The notes beneath the pieces are model-generated. The model did not search any database. It saw only the letters and a program-made list of their open reading frames with translations, and was not told the DNA's origin. Made by a program: the position numbers and the translations under genes. A stretch of DNA of 64,000 nt from Pseudoalteromonas sp. A25 (GTDB taxonomy: Bacteria; Pseudomonadota; Gammaproteobacteria; Enterobacterales; Alteromonadaceae), in contig NZ_AP021846.1 in assembly GCF_009176705.1 (NCBI RefSeq), positions 1,210,001-1,274,000 of the forward strand. The letters are read 5' to 3'. Of the stretch, positions 53,995 through 64,000 are shown in pieces. Position 1 is the stretch's first letter; each line of letters begins with the position of its first letter.

Positions 53995-55704
53995 GTGGCA
54001 ACGAATCAATCAACAGAACTGGCTTTATCAGATGGCGCATCAGGTGGCCAAGCTGATGAACAGCAAGAGCAAAAATCAGGTTATCTGAGTGCGCTAAGTG
54101 GCGTTGATATGCTACGCCAAGTTACTTTAGTAATTGCCTTAGCGATTTGTTTAGCAATAGCTGTATTTATCATCATTTGGGCACGCCAGCCTGACTTGCG
54201 TCCACTAGGGCAATATCCTACTGATGAGTTAGTACAAACATTAGACTTTTTAGACGCTCAAAAAATTGACTATGAACTTGATGGTAACACCATCATGGTG
54301 GCAGAAAGTGATTATCAAACCATTAAATTACAAATGGCGCGAGATGGCTTTTCGCAAGCCCCGAGCTCTGGTACTGACATTTTAATGCAGGATATGGGCT
54401 TTGGTGTGAGTCAAAGATTAGAGCGAGAACGTCTAAAACACAGCAGAGAGCAACAATTAGCGCGCACGATTGAAGAGCTTGATGACGTTAGTCGCGCAAA
54501 AGTGTTGTTAGCCATTCCGAAAGAAAATGTATTTGCACGTCGCGAGAAGAAGCCCTCAGCTACCGTCGTGTTAACAATCAAGCGCGGTAGAACGCTAGAT
54601 GGCGAAGAAGTTGACTCAATCGTTGATATTATCGCATCCGCAGTGCAAGGATTAGAGCCTTCACGCGTAACAGTTACGGACCAAAATGGGCGTTTACTAA
54701 ATTCGGGATCTCAGGATTCACTAGCCGCTCGCTCAAGAAAAGAATATGAAATTGAGCGTAAGAGAGAACAGGAATATCTAGAGAAGATTGATAGTATTTT
54801 GATCCCCGTAGTTGGCTTAGGCAAGTTTACCGCACAGGTCGATTTAACGATGGACTTTAGTGCCGTCGAAGAAACGCAAAAGCGTTATAACCCTGATTTG
54901 CCTGCTGTTCGTAGTGAAACAACATTTGAAGAAAGTAATATAGGTGGACTTGCCGTTGGCATTCCTGGTGCTTTAACGAACCAGCCACCTACGAATTCAA
55001 ATATTCCCGAAATTGCCGGTAATGGCAGCGCAGGTAGCGGATCTGCACCAAGTCGTTCGCAAAAAGAAGCAACGCGAAATTATGAATTAGACACTACAAT
55101 TAGTCATAAGCGTCAGCAAACAGGGGTTATCCGTCGCATCAGCGTCTCAGTAGCCGTGGATTATCTTCCTAAAGCTGATGCTGAAGGCAATATGACACTA
55201 CAACCTCGCACACAAGAGGAACTAGCGAATATTCGACGTTTATTGCAAGGTGGTGTTGGCTTTGATATGCAACGCGGGGACGCACTAGAAGTTGTAACAG
55301 TGCCGTTTGTGCGTGAAGATTTAGCTGAAGTTACAGAAGTGCCGCTTTGGGAACAAGATTGGTTCATGAAGACAACGCGTTTGGCATTGGGTGCGTTAGT
55401 GATCATTGTACTTATCTTAGCGGTTGTTAGGCCGATGCTAAAACGCTTAATTTACCCAGACGATACGCTTGAAGAGTTCGATGAAGATTCATTGACTGCG
55501 GGAGTTGACTTAGGGGATAGCACATTAGATATGTTAAGTCATGAATTTGATTCATCAGCCGTTGGCTTCTCATCGGATGGTACTTTACAATTGCCTGACT
55601 TACATGGCGACGAAGACTTACTCAAAGCAGTTCGAGCATTAGTGGCTAATGAACCTGAATTATCATCACAAGTAGTGAAAGCGTGGTTAACTGAAGATGA
55701 CTGA
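53995..55704 (+). CDS. fliF: MS-ring protein FliF
   Basis: The protein has 569 residues from GTG 53995 with AGTGGAGAG upstream. There are two membrane segments: about residues 41-63 (VTLVIALAICLAIAVFIII) and about 460-482 (LALGALVIIVLILAVVRPM). The periplasmic part has the YscJ/FliF pattern (GFSQAPSSGTDILMQDMGFG, ELDDVSRAKVLLAIPKENVF). The C-terminus binds FliG. It overlaps fliG by 8 bp. Confidence 0.96.
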   Translation: MATNQSTELALSDGASGGQADEQQEQKSGYLSALSGVDMLRQVTLVIALAICLAIAVFIIIWARQPDLRPLGQYPTDELVQTLDFLDAQKIDYELDGNTIMVAESDYQTIKLQMARDGFSQAPSSGTDILMQDMGFGVSQRLERERLKHSREQQLARTIEELDDVSRAKVLLAIPKENVFARREKKPSATVVLTIKRGRTLDGEEVDSIVDIIASAVQGLEPSRVTVTDQNGRLLNSGSQDSLAARSRKEYEIERKREQEYLEKIDSILIPVVGLGKFTAQVDLTMDFSAVEETQKRYNPDLPAVRSETTFEESNIGGLAVGIPGALTNQPPTNSNIPEIAGNGSAGSGSAPSRSQKEATRNYELDTTISHKRQQTGVIRRISVSVAVDYLPKADAEGNMTLQPRTQEELANIRRLLQGGVGFDMQRGDALEVVTVPFVREDLAEVTEVPLWEQDWFMKTTRLALGALVIIVLILAVVRPMLKRLIYPDDTLEEFDEDSLTAGVDLGDSTLDMLSHEFDSSAVGFSSDGTLQLPDLHGDEDLLKAVRALVANEPELSSQVVKAWLTEDD

Positions 55705-56737
55705 TGAAGAACAAAAACAATTACCCGCCGCATACGACGTAAATAAATTGGATGGCGTCGATAAGGCCGCCATCCTATTACTCAGTTTGTCTGAAGAAGA
55801 TGCTGCGCAGATATTAAAACATTTAGAGCCCAAACAAGTACAGCGCGTCGGTATGGCTATGGCCGCATTAGATGATTTATCACAGGCTAAAATTAGCGCG
55901 GTTCATAATTTGTTTATTGAACAAATACAAAGCTTTAGTACAATTGGGTTCCAGTCTGAAGACTTTATTAAAAAGGCCCTAACAGCAGCTCTTGGCGAGG
56001 ATAAAGCAGCAAGTCTTATTGATCAGATTGTTATGGGGTCGGGTGCTAAAGGCCTAGACTCACTGAAATGGATGGACTCGAAGCAGGTAGCCAACATAAT
56101 TCGTAATGAACACCCGCAAATTCAAACCATTGTTTTGTCTTATTTAGAGCCTGAGCAATCAGCAGAAATATTGTCTCAGTTCCCAGAAAAAGTCAGACTT
56201 GATCTAACGATGCGTATTGCCAACCTAGAAGAAGTGCAACCTGCAGCATTGCAAGAACTGAATGAGATAATGGAGAAGCAGTTTGCTGGGCAAGCAGGTG
56301 CACAGGCGGCGAAGATGGGTGGCTTAAAAGCTGCTGCAGATATTATGAACTATTTAGATACCAATGTCGAAGGTCAGCTTATGGATTCAATTCGTGAGCA
56401 CGATGAAGAGATGTCGCAACAGATTCAAGATCTTATGTTTGTATTCGAGAATTTATTGGATGTTGACGATAGGGGTATTCAAGCTATCTTGCGTGAAGTA
56501 CAGCAAGATGTATTAATGAAGGCGATTAAAGGTACTGATGATGCACTTAAAGATAAAATCTTGGGTAATATGTCAAAACGTGCCGCTGAAATGCTTGCCG
56601 ATGATTTAGAAGCCATGCCACCAGTTCGCATTAGTGAAGTAGAAGCCGCACAAAAAGAAATTTTATCGACAGCGCGTCGTCTTGCTGACTCTGGTGAAAT
56701 AATGCTCGGTGGTGGTGGCGGTGAGGAGTTCTTGTAA
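55697..56737 (+). CDS. fliG: Flagellar motor switch protein FliG
   Basis: The protein has 346 residues. LDGVDKAAILLLSLSEEDAA starts the N-terminal FliF-binding domain, the middle has EHPQIQTIVLSYLEPEQSAE, and the C-terminal torque domain has FVFENLLDVDDRGIQAILRE and KILGNMSKRAAEML with the charged residues that meet the stator. It forms the top of the C ring. Confidence 0.96.
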   Translation: MTDEEQKQLPAAYDVNKLDGVDKAAILLLSLSEEDAAQILKHLEPKQVQRVGMAMAALDDLSQAKISAVHNLFIEQIQSFSTIGFQSEDFIKKALTAALGEDKAASLIDQIVMGSGAKGLDSLKWMDSKQVANIIRNEHPQIQTIVLSYLEPEQSAEILSQFPEKVRLDLTMRIANLEEVQPAALQELNEIMEKQFAGQAGAQAAKMGGLKAAADIMNYLDTNVEGQLMDSIREHDEEMSQQIQDLMFVFENLLDVDDRGIQAILREVQQDVLMKAIKGTDDALKDKILGNMSKRAAEMLADDLEAMPPVRISEVEAAQKEILSTARRLADSGEIMLGGGGGEEFL

Positions 56738-56740
56738 TCT

Positions 56741-57559
56741 ATGAGCAATACCAAACTTTATAAAGGCCGCCCGGTTGAAGGTGAAGCGCTTGATGAATTG
56801 CTCAAGAACTGGCCTATTCCTGACGTTGCAGAGGATCCTCGAAAATATTCTGGACGTTCAACGGCCTTTGGTAAGCCGCTAGAAGAGCTGTATCAGAAAC
56901 CTGAGAAAAGACACCAAGAGCCAGAAACGCAAGAACCTGAATTTCCAACGTTGACAATCGAAGAGTTGGAGCAGATCCGCCAAGATGCATACGATGAGGG
57001 CATTAAACAAGGACATGAACAAGGCTACATTGATGGTTTTGATAAAGGGGTGTCTGAGGGTAAAGAGGCAGGCTATAAAGAAGGTATCGAGATAGGTAAG
57101 CAGCAAGGACATGATGAAGCGAAGCCTTTAATCGAAGAAAAGTTACAATCTTTAACGTTAATTATCAATGAATTACATGAGCCATTGCGTTTGGTTGATG
57201 AGCAATGTGAAAAGCAGCTAATACAACTTGCCAATTTATTGGCGCAAGCGGTGATATTTCGAGAAGTTGAGCAAGACCAAAACCTTGTTCTGTTAGCTTT
57301 GAAAAAAGCAATGGATGCACTGCCAATAGCAGAGCAAACAGTAAAAATTCACCTACACCCCAACGATTTAGAGGTCGTCAAAGAAGCGTATGGTGAACAG
57401 CAGCTCAGTTCTCAGCATTGGCACCTATTGCCAGAGCCAACACTAGATAGAGGCAGTGTTGAGGTAAAAACATCTCAATCTTCTATTGATATGACCCTAA
57501 AAACACGCATGAAAGAAATATTGGACGATTTTTTGCATAACAGTGGTATCGAGTCGTAA
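56741..57559 (+). CDS. fliH: Flagellar export regulator FliH
   Basis: The protein has 272 residues. Residues about 85-125 hold the run of GxxxG repeats typical of FliH ([20 protein letters not shown]), and the C-terminal part binds FliI ([38 protein letters not shown]). FliH controls the export ATPase and links it to the C ring. Confidence 0.93.
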   Translation: MSNTKLYKGRPVEGEALDELLKNWPIPDVAEDPRKYSGRSTAFGKPLEELYQKPEKRHQEPETQEPEFPTLTIEELEQIRQDAYDEGIKQGHEQGYIDGFDKGVSEGKEAGYKEGIEIGKQQGHDEAKPLIEEKLQSLTLIINELHEPLRLVDEQCEKQLIQLANLLAQAVIFREVEQDQNLVLLALKKAMDALPIAEQTVKIHLHPNDLEVVKEAYGEQQLSSQHWHLLPEPTLDRGSVEVKTSQSSIDMTLKTRMKEILDDFLHNSGIES

Positions 57560-57573
57560 AATTTGGCTGCACA

Positions 57574-58905
57574 ATGAGTGTTGAAAGTCCGTTAGCAGAA
57601 CGTTTGTCGCAATATAAAAAACATATCAATGAGTTTTCAGTCCCTGTTGCCGGCAGCCTTACACGGGTTGTTGGTTTAACGCTTGAAGCCAAAGGTCTTA
57701 GCGCGCCAGTTGGGAGTCAATGTCAAATTGAAACCATCAGAGGACTGGTAGACGCCGAAGTGGTTGGCTTTAATGACGACACGCTATATTTAATGCCTAA
57801 CGATCATATTTCTGGTGTACTGCCTGGTGCACGAGTTATCCCACAAATGAAAGAAACGGGTTTGCCTGTTGGCATGAGCTTATTGGGCCGAGTGGTCGAT
57901 GGTCTAGGAAGGCCATTAGATGGGCTGGGACCAATTAACGCAGAACATACGCTAAAGTTTGCGCAAAATACCATTAATCCTTTAGCTAGAAGACCAATAA
58001 ATCAGCCGCTTGATGTTGGAGTTAGGGCGATAAACTCTGTAATCACTGTCGGGCAAGGTCAGCGAATGGGGTTATTTGCTGGCAGTGGCGTGGGTAAATC
58101 AGTACTACTTGGCATGATGACGCGAGGCAGCGAAGCAGATGTAATTGTTGTCGGCTTAGTTGGTGAGCGTGGAAGAGAAGTGAAAGAGTTTATTGATGAA
58201 ATTCTTGGTGCAGAGGGGCGTAAACGATCTGTTGTAGTGGCCGCCCCAGCTGATGCTTCACCATTGATGCGACTGAAGGGCTGTGAAAGTGCTGTCACTA
58301 TCGCTGAATACTTTCGAGATCAAGGCCTTAATGTGCTGTTATTACTAGACTCTGTGACGCGCTATGCCATGGCGCAGCGTGAGATAGCACTTGCCGTGGG
58401 CGAGCCTCCAGCTACTAAGGGATACCCACCCTCGGTATTTGCTAAACTTCCTGCTTTGGTTGAGCGAGCTGGTAATGGGGGGGAGGGACAGGGGTCTATT
58501 ACGGCTTTTTTTACTGTTTTAAGCGAAGGGGATGATATGCAAGATCCAATTGCTGATTCAGCTCGCGCGATCCTCGATGGGCATATTGTTCTTTCTCGAG
58601 ACTTGGCAGATAGCGGGCACTATCCTGCGATTGATATCGAAAAATCAATTAGTCGAGTCATGCCACAAGTTATCTCTGAGCGACACTTACAACAGGCCAG
58701 AGTGCTTAAGCAAGTCTATGCGATGTATCAGCAAAACAAAGATATGATCACTTTAGGTGCCTACCAAAAAGGCAGTGACCCTATGCTAGATCAAGCTATT
58801 AATATGATGCCTTCGATTAACGCTTTTCTTCAACAAGGCATGAAGGAAGTACTGAACTATGATCAGTGCCTGCAAGAGCTTGCTCAATTATTAGGACAAG
58901 AATAA
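57574..58905 (+). CDS. fliI: Flagellum-specific export ATPase FliI
   Basis: The protein has 443 residues of the F1-beta type. The P-loop is [31 protein letters not shown] and [20 protein letters not shown] complete the nucleotide site. It energises export of flagellar substrates with FliH and FliJ. Its TAA overlaps the fliJ ATG by one base. Confidence 0.97.
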   Translation: MSVESPLAERLSQYKKHINEFSVPVAGSLTRVVGLTLEAKGLSAPVGSQCQIETIRGLVDAEVVGFNDDTLYLMPNDHISGVLPGARVIPQMKETGLPVGMSLLGRVVDGLGRPLDGLGPINAEHTLKFAQNTINPLARRPINQPLDVGVRAINSVITVGQGQRMGLFAGSGVGKSVLLGMMTRGSEADVIVVGLVGERGREVKEFIDEILGAEGRKRSVVVAAPADASPLMRLKGCESAVTIAEYFRDQGLNVLLLLDSVTRYAMAQREIALAVGEPPATKGYPPSVFAKLPALVERAGNGGEGQGSITAFFTVLSEGDDMQDPIADSARAILDGHIVLSRDLADSGHYPAIDIEKSISRVMPQVISERHLQQARVLKQVYAMYQQNKDMITLGAYQKGSDPMLDQAINMMPSINAFLQQGMKEVLNYDQCLQELAQLLGQE

Positions 58906-59345
58906 TGGCTAGAAATAAACTTGATTTGTTATACAAGCTAGAGTCTGAAAAAGAGGAGTCTTTGCGTGTAAACTACATGCAGGCTCAACATCACCTTAAT
59001 GACAATCAGCAAAAGTTATCTGGTCTGAATAACTTTCACCTTGAATACAGCCAACAGCTGCACATCAAAGCAAAACAAGGCTTATCCAGTAGTGGGTTTA
59101 GTCAGTACCATTCTTTCATTAAAAAAATTGAAGATGCAATTGCGCAGCAAGCACGTACAGTCAACACCGCTAAACAAGTCGTTGAGCAACGCAAAAAGCT
59201 TTGGCTTGCCCAGCAAGTTAAGGCTAAAGCAATCGCTAAGCTGATTGAAAAGAAAGAAATTGAACTCCAAAAGCGTTTAGATAGAGCGGAGCAAAAAATG
59301 TTAGATGAATTTGCTACAAACCAATTTATGCGCCGACGCGCTTGA
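58905..59345 (+). CDS. fliJ: Flagellar export protein FliJ
   Basis: The protein has 146 residues from ATG 58905 (TAATG overlap with fliI); a longer frame inside fliI is rejected. It is one long coiled coil (LDLLYKLESEKEESLRVNYM, KLIEKKEIELQKRLDRAEQK) as in FliJ, the stalk-like partner of FliI. It is the last gene of fliEFGHIJ. Confidence 0.9.
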   Translation: MARNKLDLLYKLESEKEESLRVNYMQAQHHLNDNQQKLSGLNNFHLEYSQQLHIKAKQGLSSSGFSQYHSFIKKIEDAIAQQARTVNTAKQVVEQRKKLWLAQQVKAKAIAKLIEKKEIELQKRLDRAEQKMLDEFATNQFMRRRA

Positions 59346-59354
59346 TTTATTAAT

Positions 59355-59371
59355 CTGGCTTGATTTTTGCT
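59355..59371 (+). promoter_or_regulatory. sigma54 promoter of the fliK operon
   Basis: CTGGCTTGATTTTTGCT: GG (59357-59358), 10 bp, GC (59369-59370). fliK starts 58 bp downstream. Confidence 0.8.
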
Positions 59372-59428
59372 GTTAATTTTAGAGTGATGTAATTGCGGTT
59401 CAAAATTGCCGCTTTGGTAGGTATCTAT

Positions 59429-61594
59429 ATGCTTAATGTAACGTTTAACAATATGAAAGTTTCTAGCAGTGATGCGAGTACTTTTGACTTAATGAGTGCT
59501 CAAAATGAGAGCTTATCAGATGAGCCAAGTAGTTTCTTAAAAGCCTTACAAGAGCTTGAGGAAAAAGCCAATCTAGATGAAGAATCAGCGCTCATTGATG
59601 CGCAGAGTTCCAAGCAAAAACAGGCACTTTTAGATGCTGATACCTCAAGGGAAAAACAAGCACAATCAGATACTGACATCGCAGATAAAAAACAAGTATC
59701 TTCAAATGCTGACTACGCAGTACAACAGTTAGCACAAGCAGGTGTTAATAATGCAGAACAAAGTTCGTCTGAGGCGAGTGTTGCGACAAAAAAAGCTGAG
59801 TCAGATACCTATTTGTCTGCTCAACAGCGGGATAACGGAGCGATTCTAAACAATCAATCCAATAAGGCGCGTGAGTCTGACGTAAATGTTGATACGAGTC
59901 AGCAAAGCAATGAGAATAACGAAAAGCCCTCAACTTCTAGCCCTAAAGCTGCAGATGATTTACTGGCCCAAATTAATGCATCAAACCAGCAAAAAACCAG
60001 TGTTACAGTGCACGCACAAACAGATTCTACTGAGCAGCAGAAATCATATATCAGCGCATTAGAATCGTTAAATAAAAAGAGTTATAAGCAGGAAACTACC
60101 GTAAACGATAAAACTGAGCAAAATACTGTAAAGACAAATCAATCAAACATTGATTCTGTATCGGCTCAGGCTCGTGTTGAAGCAAAAAGCGATATCAATA
60201 ATGATGAGAACGTTGTTAAAGCGAACAAAGAGTCACTAACAAAAGAAGAAAAAACCGCGGCTCAAACTGTTCAACAAGACAAAGTGGATGTGCTTAAAGG
60301 TGAGGGCGGCAAGTATACAGATGCTAAAGAGCGTCTGGCTGATCCAGGTCAATCAAAGCCACAGCTCAATTCAGAGTGGGGAAACTTAAATGAGCCAAAA
60401 GGAAACACTCGTGAAAATTCACTTTTGCAAAATCAAAAAGTGATTACCGAGCAGCGCAATCCAGAGGTAATCAGTAAACCGAATGAACTGGCCAAGCAAA
60501 TAAGCGAGCTTGTTAAGCCCACTTCCCCTCAAACGACACAGGGTAACACTTCGGTAGTAGAAGAAAACCTTAAAGTAACGACAAGTGAAGAGCTTAACAA
60601 GGTAAGTACATTACAGCAAAAATTAATGGCACTAACTCCTTCAGAACGTGGGGCGCTACAACAGGGGCTACAACAATTGGTGGATGAAGGTAATACGACA
60701 CCTAAAATAGAACAAGCGCTGGAGCAACTAAAGGCGATAGAGCAAAAGCAAACTTTACTAGGTAAGCCATTATCAAATACTGAAAATGTTATTGCCGCAG
60801 CATCTGATTTGCAAAGCAAACCAGTTGCTTACAACAGCACTAAAGTCGATAAAGACAGTCGCAAAAATGATATGAAGTTGAACTCAAAATCTGAACAAGT
60901 GGGTGATGCTGTTAAAAACGCAGGGGGGCATGGCAAGCAGGATATGACAAGTTCTATCACCAGTTTGACACAAACGATGCCGACACCTCAGGTAGAGCAA
61001 ATATTTAAAGCGATAGCCACTGCGCAACCCAATGCAAATTTGGTTCAACCTCAAATGAGTGAGTTTGCTCAATATGTGCGTCAGTTAGAGGAAGCCCCGC
61101 AGAACATTCAACACCAGCAGAGCCAATCAACTACGCAAAAAGTGCAAGTTGATGGGCAAGTATTGCAAACAGTCAATATCGCCAGAAATGATGCAGCTAA
61201 GGTATTGCAAGAAAAAGTATCCATGATGCTTAATTTGAATAATCAAGAAGCAGAGATCCGCCTAGATCCTAGGGAGCTTGGCGCGATGCAAATACGTATT
61301 CGAACAGATGCAGAGCAGGCTCAAGTCAACTTTGTTGTGCAAAATCAACAAGCAAAAGATTTACTAGAGCAATCTATGCCTAAATTGAAAGAAATGCTCG
61401 CTGAACAAGGTATTGAACTGGGACAGAGTAATATTGAGCAGGGTGATAGTTCTCAAGGTGATCAGGGGTTTGACTCTGATACGCACGATGGAGCTAAATC
61501 TAATATGGCTAGTCAAGCGCAAGATGAGCAAAATGCTCAGCAAGCAACACGACCTGATTTAAACGATGGCTCTTCAATAGATTATTACGCCTAA
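59429..61594 (+). CDS. fliK: Hook-length control protein FliK
   Basis: The protein has 721 residues from ATG 59429. About 530 N-terminal residues are disordered, rich in Gln, Ser, Asn, Lys and Asp, with repeated KQA/DAD/DK runs; this is the ruler part. The C-terminal domain (about 595-680) is conserved: LNLNNQEAEIRLDPRELGAM followed by QIRIRTDAEQAQVNFVVQNQ. FliK measures hook length and switches export specificity through FlhB. It is longer than the enteric protein of about 400. Confidence 0.93.
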   Translation: MLNVTFNNMKVSSSDASTFDLMSAQNESLSDEPSSFLKALQELEEKANLDEESALIDAQSSKQKQALLDADTSREKQAQSDTDIADKKQVSSNADYAVQQLAQAGVNNAEQSSSEASVATKKAESDTYLSAQQRDNGAILNNQSNKARESDVNVDTSQQSNENNEKPSTSSPKAADDLLAQINASNQQKTSVTVHAQTDSTEQQKSYISALESLNKKSYKQETTVNDKTEQNTVKTNQSNIDSVSAQARVEAKSDINNDENVVKANKESLTKEEKTAAQTVQQDKVDVLKGEGGKYTDAKERLADPGQSKPQLNSEWGNLNEPKGNTRENSLLQNQKVITEQRNPEVISKPNELAKQISELVKPTSPQTTQGNTSVVEENLKVTTSEELNKVSTLQQKLMALTPSERGALQQGLQQLVDEGNTTPKIEQALEQLKAIEQKQTLLGKPLSNTENVIAAASDLQSKPVAYNSTKVDKDSRKNDMKLNSKSEQVGDAVKNAGGHGKQDMTSSITSLTQTMPTPQVEQIFKAIATAQPNANLVQPQMSEFAQYVRQLEEAPQNIQHQQSQSTTQKVQVDGQVLQTVNIARNDAAKVLQEKVSMMLNLNNQEAEIRLDPRELGAMQIRIRTDAEQAQVNFVVQNQQAKDLLEQSMPKLKEMLAEQGIELGQSNIEQGDSSQGDQGFDSDTHDGAKSNMASQAQDEQNAQQATRPDLNDGSSIDYYA

Positions 61595-61649
61595 CTACTG
61601 CTATTATATAGAAATAGGCTCTAAGCTTGTCGCTTAAACAAGGATTAAC

Positions 61650-62174
61650 ATGGCAGAAGAAACCGATTTAGAAATTGAAGAAGCAGGTGGTAATAAAAAG
61701 AAGATTATTATTATTGCTGCAGTAGTAGCCGTTGCACTGGTGGTTGCTGGGGTATTGTTTTTGACATCTTCTGATGACACTCCGGTTGAAACATTGGCAG
61801 AAGAAGAAACCGCGACCGAGGTTATACAGTCATCGAGTTCATCAGCAAAAACTGGTAGCGCACTGTATGTCGCAATGCCTAGGCCTTTTGTGTTTAATGT
61901 TCCCGGAGCCAGTCGAGATCGAATAGTGCAAATTAAAGTGCAGTTGTTGGTTAGGGGAGATGTCAATGAAGAGATTGCTAAAAAGCATATCCCTCTAATA
62001 GAGGGTACATTATTGAGTGTATTTTCTACCACGACTGCGGATGAGCTTAGTACTAGTGCAGGTAAAGAAACATTGCGCTTGTCAGCCGTTGATAAAGTCC
62101 AACAAGCCATGGAAGGGGTTGAAGGCAGTAAAGTTATTGAGCGAGTGCTGTTCGTCGGCTTTGTAATGCAGTGA
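61650..62174 (+). CDS. fliL: Flagellar basal body-associated protein FliL
   Basis: The protein has 174 residues. A single membrane segment (about 19-41, KIIIIAAVVAVALVVAGVLF) is followed by an acidic linker and the FliL periplasmic domain (YVAMPRPFVFNVPGASRDRI; RGDVNEEIAKKHIPLIEGTL). It supports stator function around the motor. The fliM start lies 8 bp downstream. Confidence 0.95.
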   Translation: MAEETDLEIEEAGGNKKKIIIIAAVVAVALVVAGVLFLTSSDDTPVETLAEEETATEVIQSSSSSAKTGSALYVAMPRPFVFNVPGASRDRIVQIKVQLLVRGDVNEEIAKKHIPLIEGTLLSVFSTTTADELSTSAGKETLRLSAVDKVQQAMEGVEGSKVIERVLFVGFVMQ

Positions 62175-62182
62175 GGTCTTAA

Positions 62183-63274
62183 GTGAGTGATTTATTATCC
62201 CAAGATGAAATTGATGCGCTATTACACGGTGTTGATGAAGTCGAAGAAGAAGAGATAAGTGACGGTGATGAAGGGGATTCTAACGCACTGCAATATGACT
62301 TTTCTTCACAAGACCGTATCGTTCGTGGTCGCATGCCGACCTTGGAAATTGTTAATGAGCGATTCGCCCGACATATGCGGATAAGCTTGTTTAACATGAT
62401 GCGCCGAACAGCTGAAGTATCTATAAACGGTGTTCAGATGTTGAAATTTGGAGAGTACATTCACACGTTGTTTGTACCCACCAGTTTGAATATGGTGCGC
62501 TTTAGACCGCTAAAGGGAACAGGTCTGATCACCATGGAAGCTCGGCTAGTTTTTATACTTGTGGATAACTTTTTTGGTGGCGATGGTCGATATCACGCCA
62601 AAATCGAAGGTCGAGAGTTTACCCCGACTGAGCGACGTATCGTTCAAATGCTACTAAAAATCATTTTTGAAGACTACAAAGAAGCTTGGGCGCCAGTGAT
62701 GGACGTATCATTTGAGTACCTCGATTCTGAAGTTAACCCTGCAATGGCGAATATTGTAAGTCCAACAGAGGTTGTAGTTATTAGCTCCTTCCATATTGAG
62801 TTAGATGGCGGCGGGGGCGATTTTCATATTTCGTTGCCATATTCAATGTTAGAGCCTATCAGAGAATTGCTTGATGCAGGGGTTCAATCAGATACCGAAG
62901 ACACTGACTTGCGATGGAGTAAGGCGCTGCGCGATGAGATCATGGATGTAGAAGTAGAGCTATCAACACAGTTGTTGGAAATCGACTTAACGCTTGCTCA
63001 AATTATGGAGTTAAAAGCAGGTGATGTTATCCCAGTTGAAATGCCTGAATACATTACCGTGTTTGTTGAAGAACTGCCTACCTTTAGAGCTAAAATGGGA
63101 CGTTCAAGGGATAATGTTGCTTTACAAATTAGTGAGAAGATTAAGCGCCCAGAGTCTGTTAAGTCTGAGCTTCACGTGTTCACCAAAGGTGGCAAAAAAC
63201 TCGATTCAGATGCTGAACTGGCAGAATTAGAAGAAGACTTACATCTGTCTGAAGGTGTAGACTTAGATTGGTAA
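62183..63274 (+). CDS. fliM: Flagellar motor switch protein FliM
   Basis: The protein has 363 residues from GTG 62183. The N-terminus MSDLLSQDEIDALLHGVDE is the CheY-P-binding segment. The middle domain has TLEIVNERFARHMRISLFNM, and the C-terminal SpoA domain ends the protein. FliM forms the middle of the C ring and reverses rotation when it binds CheY-P. Confidence 0.97.
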   Translation: MSDLLSQDEIDALLHGVDEVEEEEISDGDEGDSNALQYDFSSQDRIVRGRMPTLEIVNERFARHMRISLFNMMRRTAEVSINGVQMLKFGEYIHTLFVPTSLNMVRFRPLKGTGLITMEARLVFILVDNFFGGDGRYHAKIEGREFTPTERRIVQMLLKIIFEDYKEAWAPVMDVSFEYLDSEVNPAMANIVSPTEVVVISSFHIELDGGGGDFHISLPYSMLEPIRELLDAGVQSDTEDTDLRWSKALRDEIMDVEVELSTQLLEIDLTLAQIMELKAGDVIPVEMPEYITVFVEELPTFRAKMGRSRDNVALQISEKIKRPESVKSELHVFTKGGKKLDSDAELAELEEDLHLSEGVDLDW

Positions 63275-63302
63275 AGATTGATTATATTAAGGTTTTGATA
63301 GT

Positions 63303-63704
63303 ATGAGCGATGATCAAGATACAATGGATGAATGGGCAGCAGCATTGGCCGAAGCTGAAGAGTCCGATACATCAGGTGGTGAGCCAGAAGTAGCAGAGTT
63401 AGATGAACTAAAAGATTCTACTGCTAACTTGTCGCCCGACGAAAAACGTAAACTCGATACGATTTTGGATATACCGGTCACCATATCAATGGAAGTTGGT
63501 CGTTCTAAAATTAATATTCGTAACTTGTTACAGCTAAATCAGGGCTCTGTTGTAGAGTTAGATCGTGTCGCAGGGGAACCGTTAGATGTGTTAGTTAATG
63601 GTACTTTGATTGCGCACGGTGAAGTTGTTGTGGTAAACGACAAATTTGGTATTCGCTTAACTGATGTGATTAGCCAAGTCGAGCGCATAAAAAAACTACG
63701 ATGA
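63303..63704 (+). CDS. fliN: Flagellar motor switch protein FliN
   Basis: The protein has 133 residues: an acidic N-terminus and the SpoA domain (ILDIPVTISMEVGRSKINIR, LDVLVNGTLIAHGEVVVVND, KFGIRLTDVIS). It forms the base of the C ring and docks FliH. Its TGA overlaps the fliO ATG. Confidence 0.96.
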   Translation: MSDDQDTMDEWAAALAEAEESDTSGGEPEVAELDELKDSTANLSPDEKRKLDTILDIPVTISMEVGRSKINIRNLLQLNQGSVVELDRVAGEPLDVLVNGTLIAHGEVVVVNDKFGIRLTDVISQVERIKKLR

Positions 63705-64000
63705 AAAAGTTATTAATAGGGCTGTGCTTGTTTGTCGCACAGCCAGTGCTCGCAAAACAGCAAGCGGTAGGGCTAAGCTCAGAATTGCTGTCGGTTGGGT
63801 TATCATTGATGCTGGTTGTTTTACTGGTTATTGGGTTGGCTATTCTAGTGAAAAAGTTTAACCCTAACATTGGTAATAACGAAGACTTTAAAGTGATAAG
63901 GAGTCTTCCTCTAGGTACCAAAGAACGTCTAATGGTTATAGAGATAGATAACAAGCAACACCTGCTTGGCGTAACTCCTCACAGTATAAATTATCTGTAT
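63701..64000 (+). CDS. fliO: Flagellar biosynthesis protein FliO (cut by window end)
   Basis: One hundred codons are visible from ATG 63701 (ATGA overlap with fliN). A signal-peptide-like start (LLIGLCLFVAQPVLA) is followed by a membrane segment (about 30-50, VGLSLMLVVLLVIGLAILV) and the FliO cytoplasmic part (FKVIRSLPLGTKERLMVIEI). FliO helps FliP assemble the export gate. The frame is open at the window edge. Confidence 0.92.
   Translation, partial: MKKLLIGLCLFVAQPVLAKQQAVGLSSELLSVGLSLMLVVLLVIGLAILVKKFNPNIGNNEDFKVIRSLPLGTKERLMVIEIDNKQHLLGVTPHSINYLY

Overview
The window is 64 kb of the polar-flagellum locus of a marine gammaproteobacterium, most likely Pseudoalteromonas or a close Alteromonadales relative. 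The reasons are a FlrA/FlrB/FlrC regulatory cascade, H-ring and outer-membrane genes (FlgO, FlgP, FlgT) as in Vibrio-type polar flagella, cheV-cheR placed between flgA and flgB, moderate-to-low GC, and flagellins starting MALYVNTN. The genus is an inference from gene order and protein style; no database was searched.

Layout. 1-5.7 kb: two tandem FlgO-like genes, tRNA-Arg(CCT), a MITE-like palindrome, a nitrilase-family gene, divergent flgT/flgP, then flgN, flgM and flgA on the minus strand. 5.8-18.5 kb: cheV, cheR and flgBCDE-FGHI-JKL, with sigma54-type promoters before flgB, flgF and flgJ. 18.7-28.9 kb: eight flagellin genes, seven of them in a direct tandem array with a 2,598-bp period (A-B-A-B-A-B-A) followed by a distinct gene C. 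A copies carry sigma28 promoters, B copies sigma54 promoters, and C a sigma28 promoter. 29-31.6 kb: flaG, fliD, fliS and a fliT-like gene. 32-47.6 kb: a flagellin-glycosylation island with a Maf glycosyltransferase, pseB, pseC, a pseG-pseH fusion, pseI and an SpsF-type cytidylyltransferase. It also carries genes with no assigned step: aldo/keto reductase, class III aminotransferase, DUF4910 protein, SAM methyltransferase, FAD oxidoreductase, FemAB-like and GNAT acetyltransferases. 47.8-53.5 kb: a divergent orphan flagellin, flrA, a tag-type DNA glycosylase, flrB and flrC. 53.6 kb to the end: fliEFGHIJ, fliKLMN and the start of fliO.

How the parts work together. FlrA and FlrC are sigma54 activators. 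I read 17-nt sites with the GG-N10-GC spacing before flgP, flgT, flgA, flgB, flgF, flgJ, the B flagellins, maf, pseI, pseB, flrB, fliE and fliK. FlgM is preceded by a near-consensus sigma28 promoter, as are the A and C flagellins. The glycosylation genes therefore appear to be wired into the same sigma54 tier as hook-basal-body genes, while most filament subunits belong to the late sigma28 tier.

The strongest points for a second look are: (1) the tandem flagellin array, whose few SNPs show that interior A genes are hybrids made by unequal crossing over between two ancestral A genes; (2) the alternation of sigma28 and sigma54 promoters inside one repeat unit; (3) the glycosylation island with a complete pseudaminic-type pathway plus uncharacterised tailoring genes, under three sigma54-type promoters.
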